DNA of 64,000 bases. Source: Ryuthela nishihirai (Eukaryota > Arthropoda > Arachnida > Araneae > Heptathelidae). Positions 36,783-50,300 of the stretch are shown piece after piece. The notes under the pieces are model-generated. The model was not told the origin of the DNA, searched no databases, and worked only from the letters and a program-made list of their open reading frames with translations. Location: the NCBI GenBank assembly GCA_038380435.1, contig JAWZYU010000025.1, forward strand, positions 42,416,691-42,480,690. Direction: 5' to 3'. Numbering within the stretch: the first letter of the stretch is position 1; each line of letters opens with the position of its first letter. The position numbers and the translations under genes were made by a program.

Positions 36783-39700
36783 ATGACTTTGCTGTCAAGT
36801 TCGTGTTACTCGGCTCTAAAAGGGCTTTCGAATGACCCAATCGTGGGTCCTCTAGGTCAATTAGGGGATATGCAGAATTTTGCTACACGTTTTTGGCGTT
36901 TTCTCATGAACCATAGGTCGCATGACCTTTCTGTCAAGTTCGTGTTACTCGACTCTAAAAGGGCTTTCGAATGACCCTATCGTGGGTCCTCTAGGTCAAT
37001 TAGGGGATATGCAGAATTTTGCTAAACGTTTTTGGCGTTTTCTCATGAACCATAGGTCGCATGACCTTGCTGTCAAGTTCGTGTTACTCGGCTCTAAAAG
37101 GGCTTTCGTATGACCCTATCGGGAGTCCTCTAGGTCAATTAGGGGATATGCAGGATTTTGTTACACGTTTTTGGCTTTTTCTCGTGAACCATAGGTCGCA
37201 TGACCTTGCTGTCAAGTTCGTGTTACTCGGCTTTAAAAGGGCTTTCGAATGACCCAATCGTGGGTCCTCTAGGTCAATTAGGGGATATGCAGAATTTTGC
37301 TACAAATTTTTGGCGTTTTCTCATGAACCATAAGTCGCATGACCTTGCTGTCAAGTTCGTGTTATTCGGCTCTAAAAGGGCTTTCGATTGACATTATCGT
37401 GGATCCTCTAGGTCAATTAGGGGTCGACTTCATATGCAGAATTTTGTTACACGTTTTTGGCTTTTTCTGGTGAACCATAGGTCGCATGACCTTGCTGTCA
37501 AGTTCGCGTTACTCGGCTCTAAAAGGGCTTTCGAATGACCCTATCGTGAGTCCTCTAGTCAATTAGGGGATATGCAGGATTTTGTTATACGTTTTTGGCG
37601 TTTTCTGATGAACCATAGGTCGCATGACCTTGCTGTCAAGTTCGTTTTACTCGGCTCTTAAAGGGCTTTCGAATGACCCTATCGTGGGTCCTCTAGGTCA
37701 ATTAGGGGATATGCAGGATTTTGTTACACGTTTTTGGTCTTTTCTCATGAACCATAGGTCGCATGACCTTGCTGTCAAGTTCGTGTTACTCGGCTCTAAA
37801 AGGGCTTTCGAATGATCCTATCGTGGGTCATCTAGGTCAATTAGGGGATATGCAGAATTTTGTTACAAGTTTTTGGCCTTTTTTCATGAACCATAGGTCG
37901 CATGACCTTGCTGTCAAGTTCGTGTTACTCGGCTCTAAAAGGGCTTTCGCACGACCCTATCGTCGGTCCTCTAGGTCAATTAGCGGATATGCAGAATTTT
38001 GCTACACGTTTTTGGCCTTTTCTCATGAACCATAAGTCGCATGACCTTGCTGTCAAGTTCGTGTTACTCGGCTCTAAAAGGGCTTTCGCATGACCCTATC
38101 GTGGTTCCTCTAGGTCAATTAGGGGATATGCAGAATTTTGTTAAACGTTTTTGGCTTTTTCTCCTGAACCAGAGGTCGCATGACCTTGCTGTCAAGTTCG
38201 TGTTACTCGGCTCTAAAAGGGCTTTCGAATGACCCAATCGTGGGTCCTCTAGGTCAATTAGGGGATATGCAGAATTTTGTTACACGTTTTTGGCCTTTTC
38301 TCATGAACCATAGGTCGCATGATCTTGCTGTGAAGTTCATGTTACTCGGCTCTAAAAGGGCTTTCGCATGACCCTATCGTGGGTCCTCTAGGTAAATTAG
38401 GGGTCGACTTCATATGCAGAATTTTGTTACACGTTTTTGTCTTTTTCTCGTGAACCATAGGTCGCATGACCTTGCTGTCAAGTTCGTGTTACTCGGCTCT
38501 AAAAGGGCTTTCGAACGACCCTATCGTGAGTCCTCTAGGTCAATTAGGGGATATGCAGGATTTTGCTACACGTTTTTCGCGTTTTCTCATGAACCAAAGG
38601 TCGCATGACCTTGCTGTCAAGTTCGTGTTACTCGGCTCTAAAAGGGCTTTCGAATGACCCTATCGTGGGTCCTCTAGGTCAATTAGGGTATCGACTTCAT
38701 ATGCAGAATTTTGTTAGACGTTTTTGGCTTTTTCTCGTGAACCATAGGTCGCATGACCTTGCTGTCAAGTTCGTGTTACTCGGCTCTAAAAGGGGTTTCG
38801 AATGACCCTATCGTGGGTCCTCTAGGTCAATTAGGGGATATGCAGAATTTTGCTACACATTTTTGGCCTTTTCTCATGAACCATAGGTCGCATGACCTTG
38901 CTGTGAAGTTCGTGTTACTCGGCTCTAAAAGGACTTTCGAACGACCCTATCGTGGGTCCTCTAGATCAATTAGGGGATATGCAGAAATTTGCTACACGTT
39001 TTTGGCGTTTTCTCATGAACCATAGGTCGCATGACCTTGCTGTCAAGTTCGTGTTACTCTGCTCTAAAAGGGCTTTCGAATGACCCTATCGTGGGTCCTC
39101 TAGGTCAATTAGGGGATATGCAGGATATTGTTACACGTTTTTTGCCTATTCTCATGAACCATAGGTCGCATGACCTTGCTGTCAAGTTCGTGTTACTCGG
39201 CTCTAAAAGGGCTTTCGAATGACCCTATCGTGGGTCCTCTAGGTCAATTAGGGGATATGCAGGATTTTGTTACATGTTTTTGGCCTTTTCTCATGAACCA
39301 TAGGTCGCATGACCTTGCTGTCAAGTTCGTGTTACTCGGCTCTAAAAGGGCTTTCGCACGACCCTATCGTGGGTCCTCTAGGTCAATTAGGGGCTATGCA
39401 GAATTTTGCTACACCTTTTTGGCCTTTTCTCATGAACCATAGGTCGCATGACCTTGCTGTCAAGTTCGTGTTACTCGGCTCTAAAAGGGCTTTCGTGGGT
39501 CCTCTAGGTCAATTAGGGGATATGCAGAATTTTGCTACACGTTTTTGGCGTTTTCTCATGAACCATAGGTCGCATGACCTTGCTGTCAAGTTCATGTTAC
39601 TCGGCTCTAAAAGGGCTTTCGAATGACCCTATCGTGAGTCCTCTAGGTCAATTAGGGGATATGCAGGATTTTCTTACACCTTTTTTGCCTTTTCTCATGA

Positions 39701-39970
39701 ACCATAGGTCGCATGACCTTGCTGTCAAGTTCGTGTTACTCGGCTCTAAAAGGGCTTTCGAATGACCCAATCGTGAGTCCTGTAGGTCAATTAGGGGGTA
39801 TGCAGAATTTTGTTACACGTTTTTGGCCTTTTCTCATGAACCATAGGTCGCATGATCTTGCTGTGAAGTTCATGTTACTCGGCTCTAAAAGGGCTTTCGC
39901 ATGACCCTATCGTGGGTCCTCTAGGTAAATTAGGGGTCGACTTCATATGCAGAATTTTGTTACACGTTTT
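36783..39970 (+). repeat. HOR25 copy d, incomplete at its right end
   Basis: Aligns with copy b at offset 12,264 from its start to the L near 39926, where TTTTTGTC appears instead of TTTTTGGC and the similarity ends. It includes the 148-bp monomer at 38605 and the 126-bp monomer at 39448. The three-L ending is missing. Private changes include GGGTCATCTAGG near 37828 and TTAGCGGATATG near 37983. Confidence 0.88.
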
Positions 39971-42900
39971 TGTCTTTTTCTCGTGAACCATAGGTCGCAT
40001 GACCTTGCTGTCAAGTTCGTGTTACTCGGCTCTAAAAGGGCTTTCGAACGACCCTATCGTGGGTCCTCTAGGTCAATTAGGGGATATGCAGAATTTTGCT
40101 ACACATTTTTGGCCTTTTCTCATGAACCATAGGTCGCATGACCTTGCTGTCAAGTTCGTGTTACTCGGCTCTAAAAGGACTTTCGAATGACCCTATCGTG
40201 GGTCCTCTAGGTCAATTAGGGGATATGCAGAATTTTGCTACACGTTTTTGGCGTTTTCTCATGAACCATAGGTCGCATGACCTTGCTGTCAAGTTCGTGT
40301 TACTCTGCTCTAAAAGGGCTTTCGAATGACCCTATCGTGGGTCCTCTAGGTCAATTAGGGGTCGACTTCATATGCACAATTTTGTTACACGTTTTTTGCT
40401 TTTTCTCATGAACCATAGGTCGCATGACCTTGCTGTCAAGTTCGTGTTACTCGGCTCTAAAAGGGCTTTCGAATGACCCAATCGTGGGTCCTCTAGGTCA
40501 ATTAATGGATATGCAGAATTTTGCTACACGTTTTTGGCGTTTTCTCATGAACCATAGGTCGCATGATCTTGCTGTCAAATTCGTGTTACTCGGCCCTAAA
40601 AGGGCTTTCGAATGAACCTATCGTGGGTCCTCTAGGTCAATTTGGGGATATGCAGAATTTTGTTACACGTTTTTGGCTTTTTCTCGTGAACCATAGGTCG
40701 CATGACTTTGCTGTCAAGTTCGTGTTACTCGGCTCTAAAAGGGCTTTCGAATGACCCTATCGTGAGTACTCTAGGTCAATTAGGGGTTATGCAGAATTTT
40801 GTTACACCTTTTTGGCGTTTTCTCATGAACCATAGGTCGCATGACCTTGCTGTCAAGTTCGTGTTACTCGGCTCTAAATGGGCTTTCGAATGACCCTATC
40901 GTGGGTCCTCTAGGTGAATTAGGGGATATGCAGGATTTTGTTACACGTTTTTGGCCTTTTCTCATGAACCATAGGTCGCATGACCTTGCTGTCAAGTTCG
41001 TGTTACTCGGCTCTAAAAGGGCTTTCGAATGACCCAATCGTGGGTCCTCTAGCTCAATTAATGGATATGCAGAATTTTCCTACACGTTTTTGGCGTTTTC
41101 TCATGAACCATAGGTCGCATGACCTTGCTGTCAAATTCGTGTTACTCGGCCCTAAAAGGGCTTTCGAATGACCCTATCGTGGGTCCTGTAGGTCAATTTG
41201 GGGTCGACTTCATATGCAGAATTTTGTTACACGTTTTTGACTTTTTCTCGTGAACCATAGGTCGCATGACTTTGCTGTCAAGTTCGTGTTACTCGGCTCT
41301 AAAAGGGCTTTCGAATGACCCTATCGTGAGTACTCTAGGTCAATTAGGGGATATGCAGAATTTTGTTACACGTTTTTGGCGTTTTCTCATGAACCATAGG
41401 TCGCATGACCTTGCTCTCAAGTTCGTGTTACTCGGCTCTAAAAGGGCTTTCGAATGACTCTATCGTGGGTCCTCTAGGTCAATTAGGGGATATGCAGAAT
41501 TTTGCTACACATTTTTGGCCTTTTCTCATGAACCATAGGTCGCATGACCTTGCTGTCAAGTTCGTGTTACTCGGCTCTAAAAGGGCTTTCGAATGACCCT
41601 ATCGTGGGTCCTCTATGTCAATTAGGGGTCGACTTCATATGCAGAATTTTGTTACACGTTTTTGGCTTTTTCTCGTGAACCATAGGTCGCATGAACTTGC
41701 TGTCAAGTTCGTGTTACTCGGCTCTAAAAGGGCTTTCGAATGAACCTATCGTGGGTCCTCTAGGTCAATTAGGGGATATGCAGAATTTTGCTACACGTTT
41801 TTGGCCTTTTCTCATGAACCATAGGTCGCATGACCTTGCTGTCAAATATGTGTTACTCTGCTCTAAAAGGGCTTTCGAATGACCCTATCGTGAGTCCTCT
41901 AGGTCAATTAGGGGATATGCAGGATTTTGTTACACGTTTTTGGCTTTTTCTCGTGAACCATAGGTCGCATGACCTTGCTGTCAAGTTCGTGTTACTCGGC
42001 TCTAAAAGGGCTTTCGAATGACCCAATCATGGGTCCTCTAGGTCAATTAGGGGATATGCAGAATTTTGCTACACGTTTTTGGCGTTTTCTCATGAACCAT
42101 AGGTCGCATGACCTTGCTCTCAAGTTCGTGTTACTCGGCTCTAAAAGGGCTTTCGAATGACCCTATCGTGGGTCCTCTAGGTCAATTAGGGGTCGACTTC
42201 ATATGCAGAATTTTGTTACACGTTTTTGGCTTTTTCTCGTGAACCATAGGTCGCATGACCTTGCTGTCAAATTCGTGTTACTCGGCTCTAAAAGGGCTTT
42301 CGAATGACCCTATCGTGGGTCCTCTAGGTCAATTAGGGGTCGACTTCATATGCAGAATTTTCTTACACGTTTTTGGGTTTTTCTCGTGAACCATAGGTCG
42401 CATGACCTTGCTGTCAAGTTCGTGTTACTCGGCTCTAAAAGGGCTTTCGAATGACCCAATCGTGGGTCCTCTAGGTCAATTAGGGGATATGCAGAATTTT
42501 GCTACACGTTTTTGGCGTTTTCTCATGAACCATAGGTCGCATGACCTTGCTGTCAAGTTCGTGTTACTCGGCTCTAAAAGGGCTTTCGAATGACATTATC
42601 GTGGGTCCTCTAGGTCAATTAGGGGTCGACTTCATATGCAGAATTTTGTTACACGTTTTTGGCTTTTTCTCGTGAACCATAGGTCGCATGACCTTGCTGT
42701 CAAGTTCGTGTTACTCGGCTCTAAAAGGGCTTTCGAATGACCCTATCGTGGGTCCTCTAGGTCAATTAGGGGTCGACTTCATATGCAGAATTTTGTTACA
42801 CGTTTTTGGCTTTTTCTCGTGAACCATAGGTCGCATGACTTTGCTGTCAAGTTCGTGTTACTCGGCTCTAAAAGGCCTTTCGAATGAACCAATCGTGGGT

Positions 42901-42973
42901 CCTCTAGGTCAATTAGGGGATATGCAGAATTTTGCTACAGGTTTTTGGCGTTTTCTCATGAACCATAGGTCGC
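39971..42973 (+). repeat. Distinct monomer block, part of the 10.2-kb duplication
   Basis: Begins with monomers like those at 6605-7082 (ATTAATGGATATG, CAAATTCG with CGGCCC). It then has variants not seen in HOR25: GAGTACTCTAGG, CTAGCTCAATTAATGG with TTTTCCTACACG, CTATGTCAATT, and CAAATATGTG with CTCTGC. It recurs at 54109-56678 at offset 14,138, later 13,705. Confidence 0.85.
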
Positions 42974-45900
42974 ATGACCTTGCTGTCAAGTTCGTGTTAC
43001 TCGGCACTAAAAGGGCTTTCGTATGACCCTATCGTGAGTCCTCTAGGTCAATTAGGGGATATGCAGGATTTTGTTACACGTTTTTGGCTTTTTCTCGTGA
43101 ACCATAGGTCGCATGACCTTGCTGTCAAGTTCGTGTTACTCGGCTCTAAAAGGGCTTTCGAATGACCCAATCATGGGTCCTCTAGGTCAATTAGGGGATA
43201 TGCAGAATTTTGCTACACGTTTTTGGCGTTTTCTCATGAACCATAGGTCGCATGACCTTGCTCTCAAGTTCGTGTTACTCGGCTCTAAAAGGGCTTTCGA
43301 ATGACCTTATCGTGGGTCCTCTAGGTCAATTAGGGGTCGACTTCATATGCAGAATTTTGTTACACGTTTTTGGCTTTTTCTCGTGAACCATAGGTCGCAT
43401 GACCTTGCTCTCAAGTTCGTGTTACGCGGCTCTAAAAGGGCTTTCGAATGACCCTATCGTGGGTCCTCTAGGTCAATTAGGGGTCGACTTCATATGCAGA
43501 ATTTTGTTACACGTTTTTGACTTTTTCTCGTGAACCATAGGTCGCATGACCTTGCTGTCAAGTTCGTGTTACTCGGCTCTAAAAGGGCTTTCGAATGACC
43601 CTATCGTGGGTCCTCTAGGTCAATTAGGGGTCGACTTCATATGCAGAATTTTCTTACACGTTTTTGGGTTTTTCTCGTGAACCATAGGTCGCATGACCTT
43701 GCTGTCAAGTTCGTGTTACTCGGCTCTAAAAGGGCTTTCGAATGACCCAATCGTGGGTCCTCTAGGTCAATTAGGGGATATGCAGAATTTTGCTACACGT
43801 TTTTGGCGTTTTCTCATGAACCATAGGTCGCATGACCTTGCTGTCAAGTTCGTGTTACTCGGCTCTAAAAGGGCTTTCGAATGACATTATCGTGGGTCCT
43901 CTAGGTCAATTATGGGTCGACTTCATATGCAGAATTTTGTTACACGTTTTTGGCTTTTTCTCGTGAACCATAGGTCGCATGACCTTGCTGTCAAGTTCGT
44001 GTTACTCGGCTCTAAAAGGGCTTTCGAATGACCCAATCGTGGGTCCTCTAGGTCAATTAGGGGATATGCAGAATTTTGCTACATGTTTTTGGCGTTTTCT
44101 CATGAACCATAAGTCGCATGACCTTGCTGTCAAGTTCGTGTTACTCGGCTCTAAAAGAGCTTTCGTATGACCCTATCGTGAGTCCTCTAGGTCAATTAGG
44201 GGATATGCAGGATTTTGTTACACGTTTTTGGCTTTTTCTCGTGAACCATAGGTCGCATGACCTTGCTGTCAAGTTCGTGTTACTCGGCTCTAAAAGGGCT
44301 TTCGAATGACCCAATCATGGGTCCTCTAGGTCAATTAGGGGATATGCAGAATTTTGCTACACGTTTTTGGCGTTTTCTCATGAACCATAGGTCGCATGAC
44401 CTTGCTGTCAAGTTCGTGTTACTCGGCTCTAAAAGGGGTTTCGAATGACCCTATCGTGGGTCCTCTAGGTCAATTAGGGGATATGCAGAATTTTGCTACA
44501 CATTTTTGGCCTTTTCTCATGAACCATAGGTCGCATGACCTTGCTGTCAAGTTCGTGTTACTCGGCTCTAAAAGGGCTTTCGAATGACCCAATCGTGGGT
44601 CCTCTAGGTCAATTAGGGGATATGCAGAATTTTGCTACACGTTTTTGGCGTTTTCTCATGAACCATAGGTCGCATGACCTTGCTGTCAAGTTCGTGTTAC
44701 TCGGCTCTAAAAGGGCTTTCGAATGACATTATCGTGGGTCCTCTAGGTCAATTAGGGGTCGACTTCATATGCAGAATTTTGTTACACGTTTTTGGCTTTT
44801 TCTCGTGAACCATAGGTCGCATGACCTTGCTGTCAAGTTCGTGTTACTCGGCTCCAAAAGGGCTTTCGAATGACCCTATCGTGGGTCCTCTAGGTCAATT
44901 AGGGGTCGACTTCATATGCAGAACTTTGTTACACGTTTTTGGCTTTTTCTCGTGAACCATAGGTCGCATGACTTTGCTGTCAAGTTCGTGTTACTCGGCT
45001 CTAAAAGGGCTTTCGAATGACCCAATCGTGGGTCCTCTAGGTCAATTAGGGGATATGCAGAATTTTGCTTCACCTTTTTGGCGTTTTCTCATGAACCATA
45101 GGTCGCATGACCTTTCTGTCAACTTCGTGTTACTCGGCTCTAAAAGGGCTTTCGAATGACCCTATCGTGGGTCCTCTAGGTCAATTAGGGGATATGCAGA
45201 ATTTTGCTACACGTTTTTGGCGTTTTCTCATGAACCATAGGTCGCATGACCTTGCTGTCAAGTTCGTGTTACTCGGCCCTAAAAGGGCTTTCGAATGACC
45301 CTATCGTAGGTCCTCTAGGTCAATTAGGGTTCGACTTCATATGCACAATTTTGTTACACGTTTTTGGCTTTTTCTCGTGAACCATAGGTCGCATGACTTT
45401 GCTGTCAAGTTCGTGTTACTCGGCTCTAAAAGGTCTTTCGAATGACCCTATCGTGAGTCCTCTAGTCAATTTGGGGATATGCAGGATTTTGTTACACGTT
45501 TTTGGCGTTTTCTGATGAACCATAGGTCGCATGACCTTGCTGTAAAGTTCGTGTTACTCGGCTCTAAAAGGGCTTTCGAATGACCCTATCGTGGGTCCTC
45601 TAGGTCAATTAGGGGATATGCAGGATTTTGTTACACGTTTTTGGTCTTTTCTCATGAACCATAGGTCGCATGATCTTGCTGTCAAGTTCGTGTTACTCGG
45701 CTCTAAAAGGGCTTTCGAATGACCCTATCGTGGGTCCTCTAGGTCAATTAGGTGATATGCATAATTTTGCTACACGTTTTTGGCCTTTTCTCATGAACCA
45801 TAGGTCGCATGACCTTGCTGTCAAGTACGTGTTACTCGGCTCTAAAAGGGCTTTCGAATGACCCTATCGTGAGTCCTCTAGGTCAATTAGGGGATATGCA

Positions 45901-47368
45901 GGATTTTGTTACACGTTTTTGGCTTTTTCTCGTGAACCATAGGTCGCATGACCTTGCTGTCAAGTTCGTGTTACTCGGCTCAAAAAGGGCTTTCGAATGA
46001 CCCAATCATGGTTCCTCTAGGTCAATTAGGGGATATGCAGAATTTTGCTACACGTTTTTGGCGTTTTCTCATGAACCATAGGTCGCATGACCTTGCTCTC
46101 AAGTTCGTGTTACTCGGCTCTACAAGGGCTTTCGAATGACCCTATCGTGGGTCCTCTAGGTCAATTAGGGGTCGACTTCATATGCAGAATTTTGTTACAC
46201 TTTTTTGGCTTTTTCTCGTGAACCATAGGTCGCATGACCTTGCTGTCAAGTTCGTGTTACTCGGCTCTAAAAGGGCTTTCCAATGACCCTATCGTGGGTC
46301 CTCTAGGTCAATTAGGGGTCGACTTCATATGCAGAATTTTTTACACGTTTTTGGCTTTTTCTCGTGAACCATAGGTCGCATGACCTTGCTGTCAAGTTCG
46401 TGTTACTCGGCTCTAAAAGGGCTTTCGAATGACCCTATCGTGGGTCTTCTAGGTCAATTAGGGGATATGCAGAATTTTGTTACACCTTTTTGGCCTTTTT
46501 TCATGAACCATAGGTCGCATGACCTTGCTGTCAAGTTCGTGTTACTCGACTCTAAAAGGGCTTTCGCATGACCCTATCGTGGTTCCTCTAGGTCAATTAG
46601 GGGATATGCAGAATTTTGTTAAACGTTTTTGGCTTTTTCTCCTGAACCAGAGGTCGCATGACCTTGCTGTCAAGTTTGTGTTACTCGGCTCTAAAAGGGC
46701 TTTCGAATGACGCTATCGTGGGTCCTCTAGGTCAATTAGGGGATATGCAGGATTTTGTTACACGTTTTTTGCCTTTTCTCATGAACCATAGGTCGCATGA
46801 TTTTGCTGTGAAGTTCATGTTACTCGACTCTAAAAGGGCTTTCGCATGACCCTATCGTGGGTCCTCTAGGTCAATTAGGGGTCGACTTCATATGCAGAAT
46901 TTTGTTACACGTTTTTGGCTTTTTCTCGTGAACCATAGGTCGCATGACCTTGCTGTCAAGTTCGTGTTACTCGGCTCTAAAAGGGCTTTCGAATGACCCT
47001 ATCGTGGGTCCTCTAGGTCAATTAGGGGTCGACTTCATATGCAGAATTTTGTTACACCTTTTTGGCTTTTTCTCGTGAACCATAGGTCGCATGACTTTGC
47101 TGTCAAGTTCGTGTTACTCGGCTCTAAAAGGGCTTTCGAATGACCCAATCGTGGGTCCTCTAGGTCAATTAGGGGATATGTAGAATTTTGCTACACGTTT
47201 TTCGCGTTTTCTCATGAACCATAGGTCGCATGACCTTGCTGTCAAGTTCGTGTTACTCGGCTCTAAAAGGGCTTTCGTATGACCCTATCGGGAGTCCTCT
47301 AGGTCAATTAGGGGATATGCAGGATTTTGTTACACGTTTTTGGCTTTTTCTCCTGAACCATAGGTCGC
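42974..47368 (+). repeat. 4,395-bp tandem duplication, copy 1 (31 monomers)
   Basis: Length check: 31 x 139 + 11 L x 8 - 1 - 1 = 4,395. Landmarks include GTTACGCGG near 43423 (private to this copy), TTATGGGTCGAC near 43913, AGAACTTTG near 44921, GCTTCACC near 45068, GTGATATGCATAATT near 45752 and a 146-bp L near 46335. It contains the dispersed cassette at 45670-46379. Confidence 0.92.
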
Positions 47369-50300
47369 ATGACCTTGCTGTCAAGTTCGTGTTACTCGGC
47401 ACTAAAAGGGCTTTCGTATGACCCTATCGTGAGTCCTCTAGGTCAATTAGGGGATATGCAGGATTTTGTTACACGTTTTTGGCTTTTTCTCGTGAACCAT
47501 AGGTCGCATGACCTTGCTGTCAAGTTCGTGTTACTCGGCTCTAAAAGGGCTTTCGAATGACCCAATCATGGGTCCTCTAGGTCAATTAGGGGATATGCAG
47601 AATTTTGCTACACGTTTTTGGCGTTTTCTCATGAACCATAGGTCGCATGACCTTGCTCTCAAGTTCGTGTTACTCGGCTCTAAAAGGGCTTTCGAATGAC
47701 CTTATCGTGGGTCCTCTAGGTCAATTAGGGGTCGACTTCATATGCAGAATTTTGTTACACGTTTTTGGCTTTTTCTCGTGAACCATAGGTCGCATGACCT
47801 TGCTCTCAAGTTCGTGTTACTCGGCTCTAAAAGGGCTTTCGAATGACCCTATCGTGGGTCCTCTAGGTCAATTAGGGGTCGACTTCATATGCAGAATTTT
47901 GTTACACGTTTTTGACTTTTTCTCGTGAACCATAGGTCGCATGACCTTGCTGTCAAGTTCGTGTTACTCGGCTCTAAAAGGGCTTTCGAATGACCCTATC
48001 GTGGGTCCTCTAGGTCAATTAGGGGTCGACTTCATATGCAGAATTTTCTTACACGTTTTTGGGTTTTTCTCGTGAACCATAGGTCGCATGACCTTGCTGT
48101 CAAGTTCGTGTTACTCGGCTCTAAAAGGGCTTTCGAATGACCCAATCGTGGGTCCTCTAGGTCAATTAGGGGATATGCAGAATTTTGCTACACGTTTTTG
48201 GCGTTTTCTCATGAACCATAGGTCGCATGACCTTGCTGTCAAGTTCGTGTTACTCGGCTCTAAAAGGGCTTTCGAATGACATTATCGTGGGTCCTCTAGG
48301 TCAATTATGGGTCGACTTCATATGCAGAATTTTGTTACACGTTTTTGGCTTTTTCTCGTGAACCATAGGTCGCATGACCTTGCTGTCAAGTTCGTGTTAC
48401 TCGGCTCTAAAAGGGCTTTCGAATGACCCAATCGTGGGTCCTCTAGGTCAATTAGGGGATATGCAGAATTTTGCTACATGTTTTTGGCGTTTTCTCATGA
48501 ACCATAAGTCGCATGACCTTGCTGTCAAGTTCGTGTTACTCGGCTCTAAAAGAGCTTTCGTATGACCCTATCGTGAGTCCTCTAGGTCAATTAGGGGATA
48601 TGCAGGATTTTGTTACACGTTTTTGGCTTTTTCTCGTGAACCATAGGTCGCATGACCTTGCTGTCAAGTTCGTGTTACTCGGCTCTAAAAGGGCTTTCGA
48701 ATGACCCAATCATGGGTCCTCTAGGTCAATTAGGGGATATGCAGAATTTTGCTACACGTTTTTGGCGTTTTCTCATGAACCATAGGTCGCATGACCTTGC
48801 TGTCAAGTTCGTGTTACTCGGCTCTAAAAGGGGTTTCGAATGACCCTATCGTGGGTCCTCTAGGTCAATTAGGGGATATGCAGAATTTTGCTACACATTT
48901 TTGGCCTTTTCTCATGAACCATAGGTCGCATGACCTTGCTGTCAAGTTCGTGTTACTCGGCTCTAAAAGGGCTTTCGAATGACCCAATCGTGGGTCCTCT
49001 AGGTCAATTAGGGGATATGCAGAATTTTGCTACACGTTTTTGGCGTTTTCTCATGAACCATAGGTCGCATGACCTTGCTGTCAAGTTCGTGTTACTCGGC
49101 TCTAAAAGGGCTTTCGAATGACATTATCGTGGGTCCTCTAGGTCAATTAGGGGTCGACTTCATATGCAGAATTTTGTTACACGTTTTTGGCTTTTTCTCG
49201 TGAACCATAGGTCGCATGACCTTGCTGTCAAGTTCGTGTTACTCGGCTCCAAAAGGGCTTTCGAATGACCCTATCGTGGGTCCTCTAGGTCAATTAGGGG
49301 TCGACTTCATATGCAGAACTTTGTTACACGTTTTTGGCTTTTTCTCGTGAACCATAGGTCGCATGACTTTGCTGTCAAGTTCGTGTTACTCGGCTCTAAA
49401 AGGGCTTTCGAATGACCCAATCGTGGGTCCTCTAGGTCAATTAGGGGATATGCAGAATTTTGCTTCACCTTTTTGGCGTTTTCTCATGAACCATAGGTCG
49501 CATGACCTTTCTGTCAACTTCGTGTTACTCGGCTCTAAAAGGGCTTTCGAATGACCCTATCGTGGGTCCTCTAGGTCAATTAGGGGATATGCAGAATTTT
49601 GCTACACGTTTTTGGCGTTTTCTCATGAACCATAGGTCGCATGACCTTGCTGTCAAGTTCGTGTTACTCGGCCCTAAAAGGGCTTTCGAATGACCCTATC
49701 GTAGGTCCTCTAGGTCAATTAGGGTTCGACTTCATATGCACAATTTTGTTACACGTTTTTGGCTTTTTCTCGTGAACCATAGGTCGCATGACTTTGCTGT
49801 CAAGTTCGTGTTACTCGGCTCTAAAAGGTCTTTCGAATGACCCTATCGTGAGTCCTCTAGTCAATTTGGGGATATGCAGGATTTTGTTACACGTTTTTGG
49901 CGTTTTCTGATGAACCATAGGTCGCATGACCTTGCTGTAAAGTTCGTGTTACTCGGCTCTAAAAGGGCTTTCGAATGACCCTATCGTGGGTCCTCTAGGT
50001 CAATTAGGGGATATGCAGGATTTTGTTACACGTTTTTGGTCTTTTCTCATGAACCATAGGTCGCATGATCTTGCTGTCAAGTTCGTGTTACTCGGCTCTA
50101 AAAGGGCTTTCGAATGACCCTATCGTGGGTCCTCTAGGTCAATTAGGTGATATGCATAATTTTGCTACACGTTTTTGGCCTTTTCTCATGAACCATAGGT
50201 CGCATGACCTTGCTGTCAAGTACGTGTTACTCGGCTCTAAAAGGGCTTTCGAATGACCCTATCGTGAGTCCTCTAGGTCAATTAGGGGATATGCAGGATT

